A stretch of 64,000 nt of DNA from Cantharellus purpuraceus (Eukaryota; Basidiomycota; Agaricomycetes; Cantharellales; Hydnaceae). Of this stretch, positions 24,481 to 35,939 are shown piece by piece (position 1 is the stretch's first letter; every line of letters starts with the position of its first letter). The DNA lies in NCBI GenBank assembly GCA_025174535.1, contig JALBUN010000025.1:1-64000 (forward strand), in the 5' to 3' direction. The position numbers were made by a program, and so were the translations under genes. The notes under the pieces were generated by a model. The model ran no database searches and was not told where the DNA came from. It worked only from the letters and a program-made list of their open reading frames with translations.

Positions 24481-25392
24481 GCAGTCACTTGGGGGAAACT
24501 AATGAGTGACAAGCGGTGGATATGTAGTATTTGAATTTTGTACCAATGAGCAATATGATACTTGTGCATCAATTGAAGGCTCTGGGGCTCATATCATTGG
24601 TATCATATTGAAAGGCCTTGAATGCAACACACCTCAGAACTGCCTGTCAAACTCCATAGACTCACTAACTGTCTTGAATTGAGGCAATTTTTAATGCTGG
24701 AGAAGTGGGATAACAAATGATATCAAGATCCTTGTAGTCTGGAAGGAGAACATTGAGACTTGGTACACAATGGTTGCCAAGGCCTGACACCAGGTTTTCA
24801 CTTGAAAAATACTGCCCTAGCTCAATTTAGAATGGATGTTTCAAATGAAAAATCATCTTGAGCATCACAACTTTGCCATATGACACCCTTGTAGCATCAA
24901 GAACCCTCAGGTGTAAGTTGCACATCCCTATATTTGACAGTCCATGCACCCAAGAGCAGATACTATCATCACACTTCCTCTGGCTTATCAGTCCCAAGGC
25001 ACCCATCCCAGGTGGTGAAGCATGTACCAACAGGAGGCAAGCCATGGTTGATACAATGCCCAAAAGCTTTCAGATGTAAAAAGAGAAAGGTTCTTGTCCT
25101 CTGAATACAAACATTCCACCATAGTCTTTGAAAGTTTTTGCTGTGTTATGCTACAGTGTTTTCAAAACACCTTGATGTGTTTTTTTTTTTTTTCTTAGAG
25201 GTGCCAGCTGCAATTAGGCACCCAAACAACAATGACTTTTTGACATATAACTCAAGATATCAAGCAGCAAGCTCTATATCTATTGGATGAATAAATTCCA
25301 GAAGCAGTTTGTTCAATTCTCAGTGTATCTCAAAGAAGTTTGACTTGCTGGGCCCACAATCTCAATAAGTTGGGAGATGTAGTTCCACTTTG
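24481..25392. other. Likely transposon-derived, unassigned
   Basis: The minus strand has an open frame at 24827-25063 (GLISQRKCDDSICSWVHGLS). I cannot name it; base composition and neighbours suggest decayed mobile-element sequence. A T-run lies at 25179-25192. Confidence 0.3.
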
Positions 25393-25485
25393 TGTTATGC
25401 ACTAGATCCAATTGGGGATTGGAACCTGGATCAGAGTTTGGGGTTGGAGTCGGAGTAGAAATCAGGGTGCATTGTGGGGGGTGTT
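25393..25485 (+). mobile_element. 5' fragment of LTR family 1
   Basis: It begins TGTTATGCACTAG and matches the start of the LTR at 60856 (TGTTACGCACTAGG, then the GGGGTYGGAG-rich part). After about 90 bp it passes into the other element family. Confidence 0.55.
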
Positions 25486-25506
25486 TTGGAACCCACAAAA
25501 TTATGG

Positions 25507-26920
25507 TGTTAGGGCAAACCCTAAATCACCACAATTCCATGAATGAACAGCTGAGAAGAATATCAAACCCTGCTGCAGCACAACTCCAGAAACGATTTCA
25601 CATTTGTACTTTGGTTACAATCCTTTGTATTGGTCAATGCAGACTATATGCAGAAAAGTAATACGTTTCTTAGCAGCAAGAAATGAATAAGACTTCCAGA
25701 GTCTAGAGTTCACAGACACTTAGGGGTCCAGATATTCCAAAAAGAGGGGAATGCACTTAGAGGCTAAAGGAAGTAGGTGGATGAATCCAACCATCCAACC
25801 AGCAGCACTCTGAAGCAGGTAACAGCGATGTGTGAAGTAGTCTAGCAACTGCTTCACATGAGTTCAAGCTTCTAATGCTCTGCAAAGGCAGTACACACTA
25901 GTAACTTAAAAAAGAGCACTAATGGCAGGACTATCAACAGACAATCTCACCCTGTAGATTTGTAGTCACGTGAGGCAGATACTACACTCACGCCCAAAGC
26001 AGGAATATCACTACTTCAAGTGCAATCAAGTACAGTTACACAACTGTAAAAGATCCTTGAACTGGTAATCAACAGTTACTGAGATAGAGGATGACACTAT
26101 ATGTCACTCTAGTCACACTGATGTGCAGAAGATGGGTAGAATAGGTTGAATATGTTACTATTTCAGAGGCAGAATGACCTCCTTATATATTGTATTTACA
26201 GGAGCTGACTAATGCTTCTGGAATATTCTACCTATTAATAGATGGAAACTACTGGAAGGTAGTGGAAGGTGGAAGAAAGGGGTAGAATATTCCAAGCCAA
26301 TCACAGGTTCTGATCACTGTGCTAACACTGATCAGGAGCTGAATAATGGTTCTGGAAAGTTCTATCTAATAATAGAAGGAAACAGCTAGAATGTTATGGA
26401 AAGGGGTAGAATATTCCAAGGCAATCACCTGATCTGATCACCCATCAGCTGATCTGATCCCTGAACTAGGCACTGATCATAAAAAAAGAAGGGTGTCCAC
26501 CCTGTTTTCTGCACTGGTTTGGACAGCCATGGATAGCCACATCTCAGGTGATGATCTCCATGGAAAATAGTGCCCTGAGAGGCTGTGGTTGTCAAGTTAG
26601 AGAATATTTATTGATCAGAGACATCTGAGCTTGAATTCAGGCCAAATGCCTGGTCCAAAGGGGGAGAGCTGGCTGTGGGAAGGTTTGTGGGCACCTATGG
26701 GTCCACAACTGTAGCACAGCAGAAATAAATCATTCTGGGCCAAGTTCTGCATGGAATATTCCTGAAAAAATATGGAAAAATAGAGAATATTTGAATAAGT
26801 CCATTCCAGGTACAAGCATCAAATATATGCTGATATTTAGGAATGGAAAAGCAAAGTATAGCACATTGGTGCTGCATAAATAGGATTTGATAGGGAAAAG
26901 GTGGTTCTCATACAATTGTT
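25507..26920 (-). mobile_element. Retroelement family 2 remnant (non-coding), inverted relative to part of the 58.8-60.9 kb copy
   Basis: The start TGTTAGGG and the following 160 bp match 58803-58970 in the same orientation. In contrast 26050-26240 and 26740-26920 match 60700-60855 and 59920-60080 as reverse complements, so the copy is rearranged. It includes two similar blocks (about 26200-26300 and 26330-26440, with gaatattc and gatctgatcac motifs). No intact coding sequence. Confidence 0.55.
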
Positions 26921-27057
26921 GAGGATAAGACCTCAATCATGCCCCTCCTTTTATATGTCCCCAGACCCCCAGTATAACTCCGACTGCGCCCAACTGTCTC
27001 ACCTATTCAATTCACAGACATGAGGCCTCAGGGGCTCAGCCTTAAATGGAGAGATAC
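26921..27057 (-). mobile_element. Internal flank of LTR family 1 element
   Basis: This is the reverse complement of 61388-61528. It contains the counterpart of the TATAAAAGG box and of the purine-rich tract next to the LTR (aatggagaga). It is truncated at about 26921 where the other family resumes. Confidence 0.6.
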
Positions 27058-27584
27058 TGTTATGACTATATTCATTAATGCCCAGATCCCCATCCGATCC
27101 ACTCAGATCCCCACACATATGAAATCTATACTCCATTTGGGAACTGTCATGTCTCCATTATCTGTCCAATTGTCACCGCCAAATCTCACCCATCCATGTC
27201 TGGTTCCGATTGATGCATCAGCATCACCATAGGAACCCAGACATCTGTCCCCATCGGACTCGGACATACTCATGTAAGGCCGTCAGCCTTGGAGACCCAT
27301 CACCAGAGTAATTATTATTAGATTTCAAATATGTATTTAAGTTGCCTGACTGGGGACTTCATTCCCCAGTTTGAATATCAAATCACGCCTAGTTCCTAAG
27401 TCTGATCCTAACTCTCTAAGTCGTACTCCATCTCCGAAATCTCAGACACTGGTATTAGTGAGGGTGCAGCACATAAACTGAAGCCAAGTCCATTCTGACC
27501 CCCACAATGTACCCGACTCATTCTCCGACTCCGACCAAACCTCCAACCCAATCTCCAACCCCCAATCAGACCTAGTGCATAACA
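27058..27584 (-). mobile_element. LTR, family 1 (527 bp)
   Basis: It is bounded by TGTTATG at 27058 and CATAACA at 27584, perfect 7-bp terminal inverted repeats. It is the reverse complement of the LTR at 60856-61387 over its full length. The flanking 5-mers (gatac / cttaa) do not match. Confidence 0.75.
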
Positions 27585-27868
27585 CTTAATACATATTTGA
27601 AATCTAATAATAATTACTCTGGTGATGGGTCTCTGAGGCCAACGGCCTTACATGAGTATGTCTGAGTCTGATGGGGATGGATGTCCAGGTTCCTATGGGG
27701 ATGCTGATGCATCAATTGAAACCAGAGACGGATGAGGAAGATTCGGCAGTGACAATTGGACAGATAAATGGAGATGTGATGGTTTCCAAATGGAGTATAG
27801 ATTTCATATGCATGGGGATCTGAGTGGATCAGATGGGGATCTGGGCATTAATGAATATAGTCATAACA
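27585..27868 (+). mobile_element. Partial LTR, family 1, opposite orientation
   Basis: It matches about the last 285 bp of the 60856-61387 LTR in direct orientation and ends exactly at the terminal CATAACA (27862-27868). It abuts the full inverted LTR without spacer, making a large imperfect palindrome. Just beyond it, 27869-27905 is the reverse complement of the segment around 25478-25515. Confidence 0.72.
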
Positions 27869-29235
27869 TTTAGAGTTTGCCCTAACACCAGAATTTTGCA
27901 GGTTCCAAAACTCTGACCTAGAGTGACAACTATGAGAAATAGAGGTTAGACTATGGATATGTAAATAGAGCATGACAGTAGAGGCAAACCTCAGTCTTGT
28001 TAATACAAAGACTGAGGAAACTATAAAAGAAAAAATTTCCTTTTATACTGTATGGACTTGTATGCCGAAACGGCACTGTCGGCCAAGTTCGGTGTTGTAG
28101 CTATTCTGAAGGTTGTGGACCGTTGTGTATCCAGCAACGCGTCCACGCGTTCCTCCAACAGCTACACCAAGGTGAAACTATTTCATATTGGACATACGAG
28201 AACATTTATTTAACTAACGGAAGTGCGAGGCGATCCGACGTTGAGATCTAGCGAGGCGTAAACGTGCGAATCTGTCACACGCTCTATAACTGAGATGATG
28301 GTATGAAAGTGCTGGTGGTCCAGTTGACGGCCATCTGCTTCCATGGAATGAGGCAGCTTGGGTGCTGATTGCTTGCATAAGGAGGGTTGGTATATATGCA
28401 TCCAACCGCAGTTGATCAAGTCATCCATTGTTTCTGAAGCGCCAGAACGACATGCCCTCGCCACTGCGGCGGCAGTTTCAAATCGAATGGACAAACGTCC
28501 CACGTCAGTTTATAATACACTAAATTTTAAGAGATCTATAGAGCTCGCCAACGAATTGGGCTGTATCCGCTCGTAACGTGGGGCTAGGCGCGATACCCTT
28601 GTTCCGACTTGTAGGTTTTGGCAAATTACAGTATCGGGGCCATGAGCTCCGAATGAGGACTCGAAGGCGCTATGGGTCACGAGCGGGTAGTTGTGAAAAT
28701 TGAAATGACGTCGCCATTAAAGATATTAGGAGACTGGTGGTAGAGCCCCTGAGAACTGGGTTCTGGTACCGTGTATGATACAACATGACTAGGTTCTCTA
28801 TTCAAGATGACTGTTTTATGAAAGAGGGCGGCTTTCGAGTGATGTTTTTGAGCTGCCAAGACTACTTTGGTATGCCTCTTAGCCACGGAAGCTTAGCGAG
28901 CCGTTGATGCAATGTAGTAAATTTCTAGCCGCACATCACCCACCAATAGACTGAGTCACAATTGCGTCAGTGCTTTTATACAATCCCTAATAGACAGACA
29001 AAAAGGTCCGTTTGATCAGGTGTTGCGGGACATCTGCAACATGGGATGCATTTCTCGATACAGCGCAAGCCTCCATAATATATTACAAGATAGGACATTT
29101 TATAGGCGACAATGCTAGTTGGCATCATGAGGCAGTTTCCGGATCTCGATGAAAACGTCTCAAATACTATAGCATAGTGGAAATATCCACATACAGCTCA
29201 TAAGCACAATAACTCTCAACAGCCAGAATAATGCT
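27869..29235. other. No firmly assignable gene; possible decayed minus-strand gene
   Basis: The minus strand has open frames at 28210-28503 (TMDDLINCGWMHIYQPSL, then LPHSMEADGRQL, ending GSPRTSVS) and 28677-28886. The first reads like real protein, but I cannot place it in a family or link it by splicing to its neighbours. An imperfect hairpin with arms near 28092 and 28165 (tgtagct / agctaca) lies at its left. Confidence 0.3.
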
Positions 29236-30859
29236 CTACTGGACGCGGCGTATGACAGGGACATTGAGTCCCGTAGGATGCGGTGTAAGCCCCAGTTTGT
29301 ACACTTTGTTAGAGTTGTGGAAGAACGCCGCTTCGACGATGGTCACTGCCTGCGACTCTGTCATGTCTCCCTTGGTCACCAAGTCCGCAAAGACCTATTG
29401 ACGATGTTTTGAACTTCTAGGCTTGAAACACAAGACAATCTCACCTCATATAGTGCTTCTCGTACCTGCACAGCAGCTAGGTAATATGTTTCTGGCCACC
29501 AATGGCCATCCGCTACAATCAACCACATTCGATAAAAGGCCCTTTTGAAGGAACGTGAAACGTACTTGACCATAATATTTTACTTGTAGGTGTGAGCTCG
29601 AGTAACTGGCGAATGATGGATAGTTGGCCATGTCGACTAACCATCGGGAACACTTCTCCAAAATCAACTAGACATAATTAGATAAGAACGAGTCGGCATC
29701 AAAGAATGTAGCGATAATTGTGAACACACGATAAACGTTGGAGTATACAGTGGCCAAGTAGCCGGCTTCCCGTGAGAAGGGGTAGCTGGAGTGAAGGAGG
29801 ACGAACACCGTCTGAGGGAATTCTTTGATGACTGACTGCATCACGGCTGGATTCGAGGTCTCTAAGGACATGTCATTCTTTGCAAAAGTGCTCAGTATTA
29901 CGTAGAGTTGAGGAAATAAGTACACAATGACTCACATCTCCTAGTCCTGTGTGAAATTGAACTGATGTGAAGTCACGTCAGGCCATTGTATGTCCATCAA
30001 TAATATGAAGGAATACCGGGCTTCTTGAATCGCCCTGCTACCTCCAAGACGAGTCTAACAATAAAGTCGTTGAGTGGCTTATGAGCGAGCCGCAAATTAT
30101 TGTTAGCCTTATAGTTCGTATGCGCTGCGCTATACTGAGCTTCGACGTCCTTATACTGTGGTGTTGAAATATTGAGGCCAGTGCGGTAGCAAGCTACCGA
30201 CTGCATTTGGATAGTTAGCTAAACAAGATTATTTCTGACAGTGAAACCTCTCATGCCTTAAAACCTACGACTTCTTGATCGTTGCAACACGCCATCAAGA
30301 GCGCCTCGAACTCAGTTTTAAATGCCCCCAGTTCGTATTGTCCAAGTGAATGAAGTTGCTTCATAAGATTCTAGGTTGAACAAAGTGTCTGTCAGATGAC
30401 TGTATAGCCTTCACATCGCCACGACCATACCTGAGCAAGAACTTCCACGCGTACAATACGCTTGCTCGGTGTAGCAGCAAAACGATCGTGCCATTTGTAA
30501 TCATAACATAGTTCCTCCAGTCTGTCTATTCCATCATCCAGGAGCAATGATACAATACCGGTGGGTTTCATGCATAGATCACATAGTTCCTGATAGCTCA
30601 TGGCATCACGAGCTTTCTTGACTGCCTCGAATGTAGGGTCGCATCCATATAGCTGCGCGAGCTGAATAGTCGCTCTGTAATGAGCGATAGAAGTTGTAGT
30701 ATCTAATTGGGCGTCTCCAGTAGCCTCAGATGTAAGCCCCTCAAAAGCGAAGATGGAACGGTTCTCCTCCTTGAGTAGGTTGTGTGTGTGATTGTCGATG
30801 ATGGGATAACAGAATGCGGCCTTCTCAAGCAGCTCGAGTTTTGTGTGTGGTTCAGCCAT
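29236..30859 (-). CDS. Amidohydrolase-2 family protein, like the N-terminal half of FluG
   Basis: The start at 30859 gives MAEPHTKLELLEKAAFCYPI then IDNHTHNLL, the HxH metal motif of the TIM-barrel amidohydrolases. Later exons give YRATIQLAQLYGCDPTF, CDLCMKPTGIVSLLLDDGID, WHDRFAATPSKRIVRVEVLA, and LNDFIVRLVLEVAGRFKKP. They continue with VQFHTGLGD then NDMSLETSNPAVMQSVIKEF, FVLLHSSYPFSREAGYLATV, DFGEVFPMVSRHGQ, DGHWWPETYYLAAVQVREAL and VTIVEAAFFHNSNKVYKLGL. The protein ends VIRRVQ, TAG at 29236-29238. About seven short introns are implied, for example near 29575-29522. In FluG this domain precedes a glutamine-synthetase-like half; here the gene stops after the amidohydrolase. Metal-binding regions are present, so it is probably an active hydrolase of unknown substrate. 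It is divergent from the DUF5745 gene. Confidence 0.78.
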
Positions 30860-31043
30860 GGTGACCGTCGAAACAGAAACACTTTAGCGACTTGACTTGA
30901 GATTGCGATATTATTTACTGTGGGCAGCTGGCCACGTGCCGAGCTAGTGTCACATGTCACGTCTGCGTCACGCTGCGCTCCAGCTCCAGCCTTTTCGTGG
31001 TCAAGATTTTTACAGGAAATATAATTACAAAACGATATACATC

Positions 31044-32101
31044 CATGGAACCATCTGTTGAGGACACTGGGCTAACAGGTGACTCCATTCTGGTCCGTTG
31101 TTGTCCTACAGCACTAAAAGTTCATTTCTGGTAGACACTCTTGTTCACAACCTGAACGATCTGCTTGCCTCTTTAGAGTTACCTATCACAATCAACACGC
31201 CATATGATCTTACTCCTTCTCTCCTCTTGGCAATACTCGAATCCATTTTAAGAGACCGTCTCCCTCTCTCTAGCGTTACTCGCGATTCCCAGACTTTTAC
31301 TGCAAAGGTTGAAGTTATGAAGGTCTTCCTAGGTGTACTTGAGGACGACGTGCTGCAGACAGACATTGGTTTGTCAGACATTGATCCACGGCGACTTGCT
31401 AAAGGGGAGTGGGATGAAGTCGTTTTTGTGGGTGCAGTCTTGTGTTGGTTGGGCCGCCGCCGGGAACAAGTGGAGGATGTGTATACTTCTCACACTGACC
31501 ATCCAGAAGCGTCATCTTCTAAGAGCTCACGCACGAGCACCAGCGCCGACACGGGGCCTCCGCAGTATGATACATCAGACACGACCGTAGACCATGCAGA
31601 TTCAGTATCACCGTCTGTGGATACATCGGGCCAGGTTCCACGGTGTATTCACGAGTTCGACGTGTCATCGTTTTCCCTTGACACTCAGTTTTCGGGGACT
31701 GAGTTGTGCGACTGTTCTTTAAATCGTTCTGGTGCCCGCGAGATCAAGGACACCTCACATGGCTTCTCTTCCACCTACCGACACCCAACAGTGCGCTATC
31801 ATGGTCAAATTCGACCTGTCAAAGACGATATTAAAGAGTTTACGCTGTGTCATGAGCGTACGTCTCGTCCCTGTGGTGAAACGCCCATAAATGTGAGTGA
31901 CTATTCTCCATTCACCAGAATACAGGCGACTCACGGCCGCAGGTGACACCACGGCGCCCTAGGGCCTTACTTCACAATCCTACTAAGCACACTTCGCCTA
32001 TGCAGTACACACTCTCACTTCTTCATGAGCGTGCCCGGCTATTGGAGGAGCTTGCAACGCTCAAGATCTCCAGAATGCGGGATAGGCGAGATTTCCTCTG
32101 A
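31044..32101 (+). CDS. DUF5745-domain protein (start uncertain)
   Basis: The main exon (about 31112 to 31892) encodes LVDTLVHNLNDLLASLELPI, then NTPYDLTPSLLLAILESILR, the DUF5745 signature seen in fungal and centrosomal coiled-coil proteins. A Ser/Thr/Asp-rich linker follows. A phase-0 intron (gtgagt at about 31893 to 31942) leads to VTPRRPRALLHNPTKHTSPM and a helical end, LSLLHERARLLEELATLKIS, with stop TGA at 32101. The candidate first exon (ATG 31044, MEPSVEDTGLT) is followed by a GT-AG intron ending at 31110, but the phase is off by one. The true start may differ, or a small lesion may be present. The role is unknown; microtubule or centrosome association is only a family-level guess. Confidence 0.6.
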
Positions 32102-33121
32102 ATCTCGTATGAACCAATTTTGATCTCGCGATTTGTGGATTCCAGGGATTAATATTTATATGAACCTGTCAAGTTCCATGGTCGCGAACCTCTCGTGATC
32201 CTACCTGTACGTAAAACTGGACATTAACTCAGTAAGATGGTCTGATACTACCAAGTTCCTTATACTGACTAAATACCGAGGACATGCAGCTACCCTTGCT
32301 AGAGTTCTGCGATGATGGATGCCTTCCCTTGGTGTTGTCCCTTACCTAGGGTCAGCCGTTTGCAATGGCGCCTTCGCCACCCGTCGCCTTGGCGCGTATG
32401 TCCCCTACCTACCGTCAGCCGTTAAAATGCCGTCTTTGTCACCCGTCGCCCTGGCGTTTATGTGCCTTATCTACGATCAGCCGTTTACAAAGCCGTCTTT
32501 GTCACCCGTCGCCTTGGCTTTTATGTCTCTTACATGCTGTCAGCGGTTTACGCCACCCGTCGACTTTGAACGATGAAATCGGAAGATAGTAAAGACCTGT
32601 CGTGCAGGAACGGGAACACCATCTTGGACCACGCTGAGGACTTGGTACCCTGACATATCGGGACGGTGTCTTTAGGCTATCAAGTGAGCCTCTAGGCGGA
32701 GCTTGTGGTTGTTGCGATCTCACTAATGCATCCATGGAATGGATATTACGAGATTGTGCCAGACATATTGTCTGGGTTTGTTAGGACCATTTCAACCACT
32801 TACGGTTGCATTTTAGAGGAAAAGTCGTATGTGTTGCCGGCATATTGGATCGTTGAATCTTATATTAGTACAACCCAGTATAATCAAGTGCCATGCGCAG
32901 ACGTTTTTTATTTAAATTTTTGCCGGATATGTGGATATGTGGTATATGTTGTCGAGTTGCTGTAGAATTGTATGGTCTCAGTTTCCCACAAAATCGCAGG
33001 TTCTGTCCCAGGTGCATCAACGGCATCAGCAGGTGGCATTCTCGTTCAGTGAGCAGTAGCGACAGGTTACATTTGACAAGAAATCCAGTACTCGATCCTC
33101 CGAATATGTTACTCGGTATCA
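32102..33121. other. Intergenic region with minisatellite
   Basis: No gene supported. It contains the 63-bp tandem array annotated separately and otherwise short random frames. Confidence 0.4.
32345..32560. repeat. 63-bp tandem repeat, about 3.4 copies
   Basis: The units run from one cagccgtt to the next (starting near 32352, 32415 and 32478, with a partial copy near 32539). Each contains ccgtctttgtcacccgtcgc or a close variant followed by ggcgyttatg. The period is a multiple of three and one plus frame stays open across it, but no gene context supports translation. Confidence 0.75.
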
Positions 33122-33594
33122 CTAAGTCGCAGTGCCCCCCTCCTTCGCCAACTGTGCTGCGTACTGAGTCGGTGTCAATGTTTTCTGAGCGAGTCGGTCG
33201 CGTTTAACGGTCCATCTTTTCATTGCAAAGGCTGTGCGCTTACCTGGGAGAATGCATGCATCTGGGCGATCTGACCCTTCAGAAGTTCGTTGACTTTAAT
33301 GAGAGCCGTGTTTCAGAGCGTGTCCCGCAAGAAAATGTGCGTTGAATTAAGTGACATACTCATCCGGTGTCTTGCCAGAGTCATTTTACCCTGGAAAGCC
33401 TGCGAGGGTGTACACACAAATGATTCTTGCTCAGCTCGAATGCGTCTGTGTGACAGACTTGCCGTGCTCACCTCGCTGACAATAAGCACGGCGTAGCTCT
33501 CGCCACAACCGCTGGATTGGTCGATGATTTCCAGGTGGGAGATCGGGAGGGCACTTCGCAATGCCTCCTCGAGGTCTGACAGTGACACTGGCAT
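33122..33594 (-). CDS. BolA family protein (BolA2/Fra2-like)
   Basis: BolA proteins pair with monothiol glutaredoxins to handle [2Fe-2S] clusters and sense iron. Four exons join in phase. Exon 1 from 33594 encodes MPVSLSDLEEALRSALPISH then LEIIDQSSGCGESYAVLIVS. Exon 2 encodes AFQGKMTLARHRM, exon 3 INELLKGQIAQMHAFSQ, and exon 4 KTLTPTQYAAQLAKEGG, with the stop at 33122-33124. The SSGCGxxYxVxIVS motif, with the Cys expected for cluster binding, and the HRxxNE-like and HAFSQKT motifs are all present. The length of about 95 residues is normal. The absence of an obvious targeting peptide suggests the cytosolic type. It is divergently placed from the thioesterase gene. Confidence 0.88.
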
Positions 33595-34194
33595 GGTGGT
33601 AGATTATCTGATAAGAGCTTGATCAATCTTCAGTTAGCCGAAGTGCGATAAGCCAGTGATGTAATATAGTGCGGCGGAGATTGAAATTACGTGGGACCAC
33701 AAGCACCTATTGCTTGCGGAGTTGGCACGCTACATGTGCCACAGCTATTGCGCGGGGGACTGACGAGTACAGGATCTGCGCTCAGGGTTGCGATATGTCT
33801 CCAGTCGTGCTTGCAACGATACCTGGCACAATTCGGCGTATATTCTGCAAAGGACAGCCTGATTGTCTGTTGGCTAGGACGGCATGCTTGTCTGGCAACT
33901 ATTGCCCTTCTCGAGGAAGGGAATCATCCTCACGTGGATGCGAGAGTAGAATGATGCACCGCTATTATACCTCTTCCTCTCCGGTGCTAGATGATTCCGC
34001 TGTTTCACGACATGCCAAACCCTCGAAAGAAATGCAGGACGTCACCGCTATGGACGAGTTCATGAATGTTGTTCGTGCGTGACATGTATAGCTTTGGCAT
34101 GAGAGAGACGGTGTTGATGATGGAGCAGGAAGGGCGTGTGATCCACGTCAGCGCTCGTGAGTCTGCTGTTTCGTGTCTGTAATGGAGTCGGTAT
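33595..34194. other. Region between BolA and thioesterase; may contain 5' thioesterase coding sequence
   Basis: Plus-strand sequence at 33995-34077 reads HAKPSKEMQDVTAMDEFMNV (like a thioesterase N-terminus). After a tandem CGTGCGTG at about 34074-34081, another frame reads MRETVLMMEQEGRVIHVSA. I could not splice these to the main gene without breaking phase. Confidence 0.35.
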
Positions 34195-35939
34195 ATGCAA
34201 CTATTCAGAGTGATGCCGGTGCGAACGCCTCTTTTGTGGTCAGAAACCATGTCAGCTCTATCAACAACACCCATTCCCACTATCCCAACTGCTGAGGAGA
34301 CAACTACGTTGCCGTCAACACGCAGCATGCAAGACTCCTACTCGGAGCTCGTCCTCCCCTTTGGCTCTCAACCTGATCTCCTCGAGCAATACACCAACGC
34401 GTCGGGAGGGCTCCGCATCGGAAAGCTGATGGAGCATTTGGATTCGCTCGCGGGTTCGATTGCTTATAAGCACGTCTTGGGCCCCGGGATCAGCATGTTT
34501 GGAAATGTGCGGGACAGGGGGTTTTTCATTGTCACCGCGGCTGTTGATCGGTGTGCTCCTTCTCTTTGTTCACGGCGGCACGGTCGAGTTTTAACATTTA
34601 TTGGAGGATGGACATGCTCAGGCCGTTGACGGCCGGGAATATCAGGGATCTGCGTCTGTGTGGCCATGTTATATATACCGGCCAGTCATCGATGGAAGTT
34701 GTCGTGAAAATGGAGCTAATGGGGGATAAAGACGAGACGGCGATGCTAGGTATGGGTATAGGTGCGAGACTTTCGGGATTGACAATATTATTATCAGGTC
34801 GCTTTTCAATGGTCTGTCGAGATGCACACACCCAGACGGCTAAAGCTGTTCCGAGGCTAAACCCGTCCACTCGGGAAGAGCAAGCGTTGTTCGCCATGGG
34901 TGCTGGTGAGCAAATGAACGCTGAGCCGACATTCTCACATGTGTAGACACGCTTCATTGGGTTCGATGTTAGCTCACAAGGAACGCAAGAAAGCGCTTGC
35001 TCTGCGTTCGTTGGACAGGGTTCCTCCGACCACTGAAGAAGCCGCTGAACTCCATGCGCTGTTCCTGCGTCATGGCCAGAGCCAGACTCCGTCTCACACT
35101 GATGAGAGGACGTGGATGGAGGACACGGCGCTCGAAAACTGTTTCCTCATGTTCCCTCAAGAGAGAAACCGAGTTGACTGATTTAGATGTGCGTTGCGGA
35201 GGCTGACCTTTTCATGGTGGCAGTGTTCATTCGAAGATCTTTGGAGGTGCGGTTTGTCATCCCGGATGAATGACATGATTTCACACGTTTGTAGGGTACC
35301 TAATGCGCCTAGCGTACGAGGTACGGTTTTCATATATATCACAATCGCTCTAGCCACCTACCTTGTTTCTAGTTGAGCTTTACCACCACAGCCCTCTTCA
35401 GTCGACGCCCGCTACGCTTTCTCTCCCTCGACGGGCTGTCTTTCAGCCACCCCGTCCCGATCGGATCGATTCTGCGTCTTCGGTCGCAAATAGCATGTAC
35501 GGCGAGCAATGCTACATACCCAGCTATCGCTGTGCGTGGATAACATATTGGGCGTCGATCCTTTGGCCTAGGCTAGGGCGGCGCGTCTCTCCCCCTTGTC
35601 GACCTCGTACTGATGATATATTGTGTGTGTGTGTGTGCAGCACGCGACGGTGAAGGCGGATGTCGTCGACGTTGGGAGCGGGGAGGAGTTGACGACGAAT
35701 AAGTTTCGGTTTACGTGGTGTGATGAGCGTGGTCCTTTGCTGGGACGTAGGGTCGTGCCCAAGACGTACCAAGGTGTGCGTTATCTGTCTCTGTGTGGGC
35801 AGTATCTTATGGGCCGCGTGGCATTTCCGATTCTATCCCTGCGATTGCAGAGGCGATGGAATGGATAGAGGCGAAGAGGGCGTTGGGGACTGGGGATGAG
35901 ATTCGGAGGCTGAGGGATCAGAGGGCTGGATATGAATGA
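34195..35939 (+). CDS. Acyl-CoA thioesterase, double hotdog (ACOT9-like)
   Basis: These enzymes hydrolyse acyl-CoA to acid and CoA, usually in mitochondria. Domain 1: SYSELVLPFGSQPDLLEQYT then NASGGLRIGKLMEHLDSLAG. An intron (34551-34606) leads to MDMLRPLTAGNIRDLRLCGH, SSMEVVVKMEL and GRFSMVCRDA. Domain 2: RNARKKALALRS-type linker region, then FGGYLMRLAYEL, TTTALFSRRPLRFLSLDGLS, VKADVVDVGSGEELTTNKFR and FTWCDE, ending EAMEWIEAKRALGTGDEIRR...AGYE with TGA 35937-35939. The conserved Asn/His region (YTNASGG, KLMEHLDSLAG) is intact. Problem: at the junction following LMFPQERN (about 35170) no GT donor gives the phase needed for VHSKIFGG. The upstream targeting exon is also unresolved. The gene is either mis-modelled here or slightly damaged. 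Its position next to the PKS might be coincidental. Confidence 0.7.
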
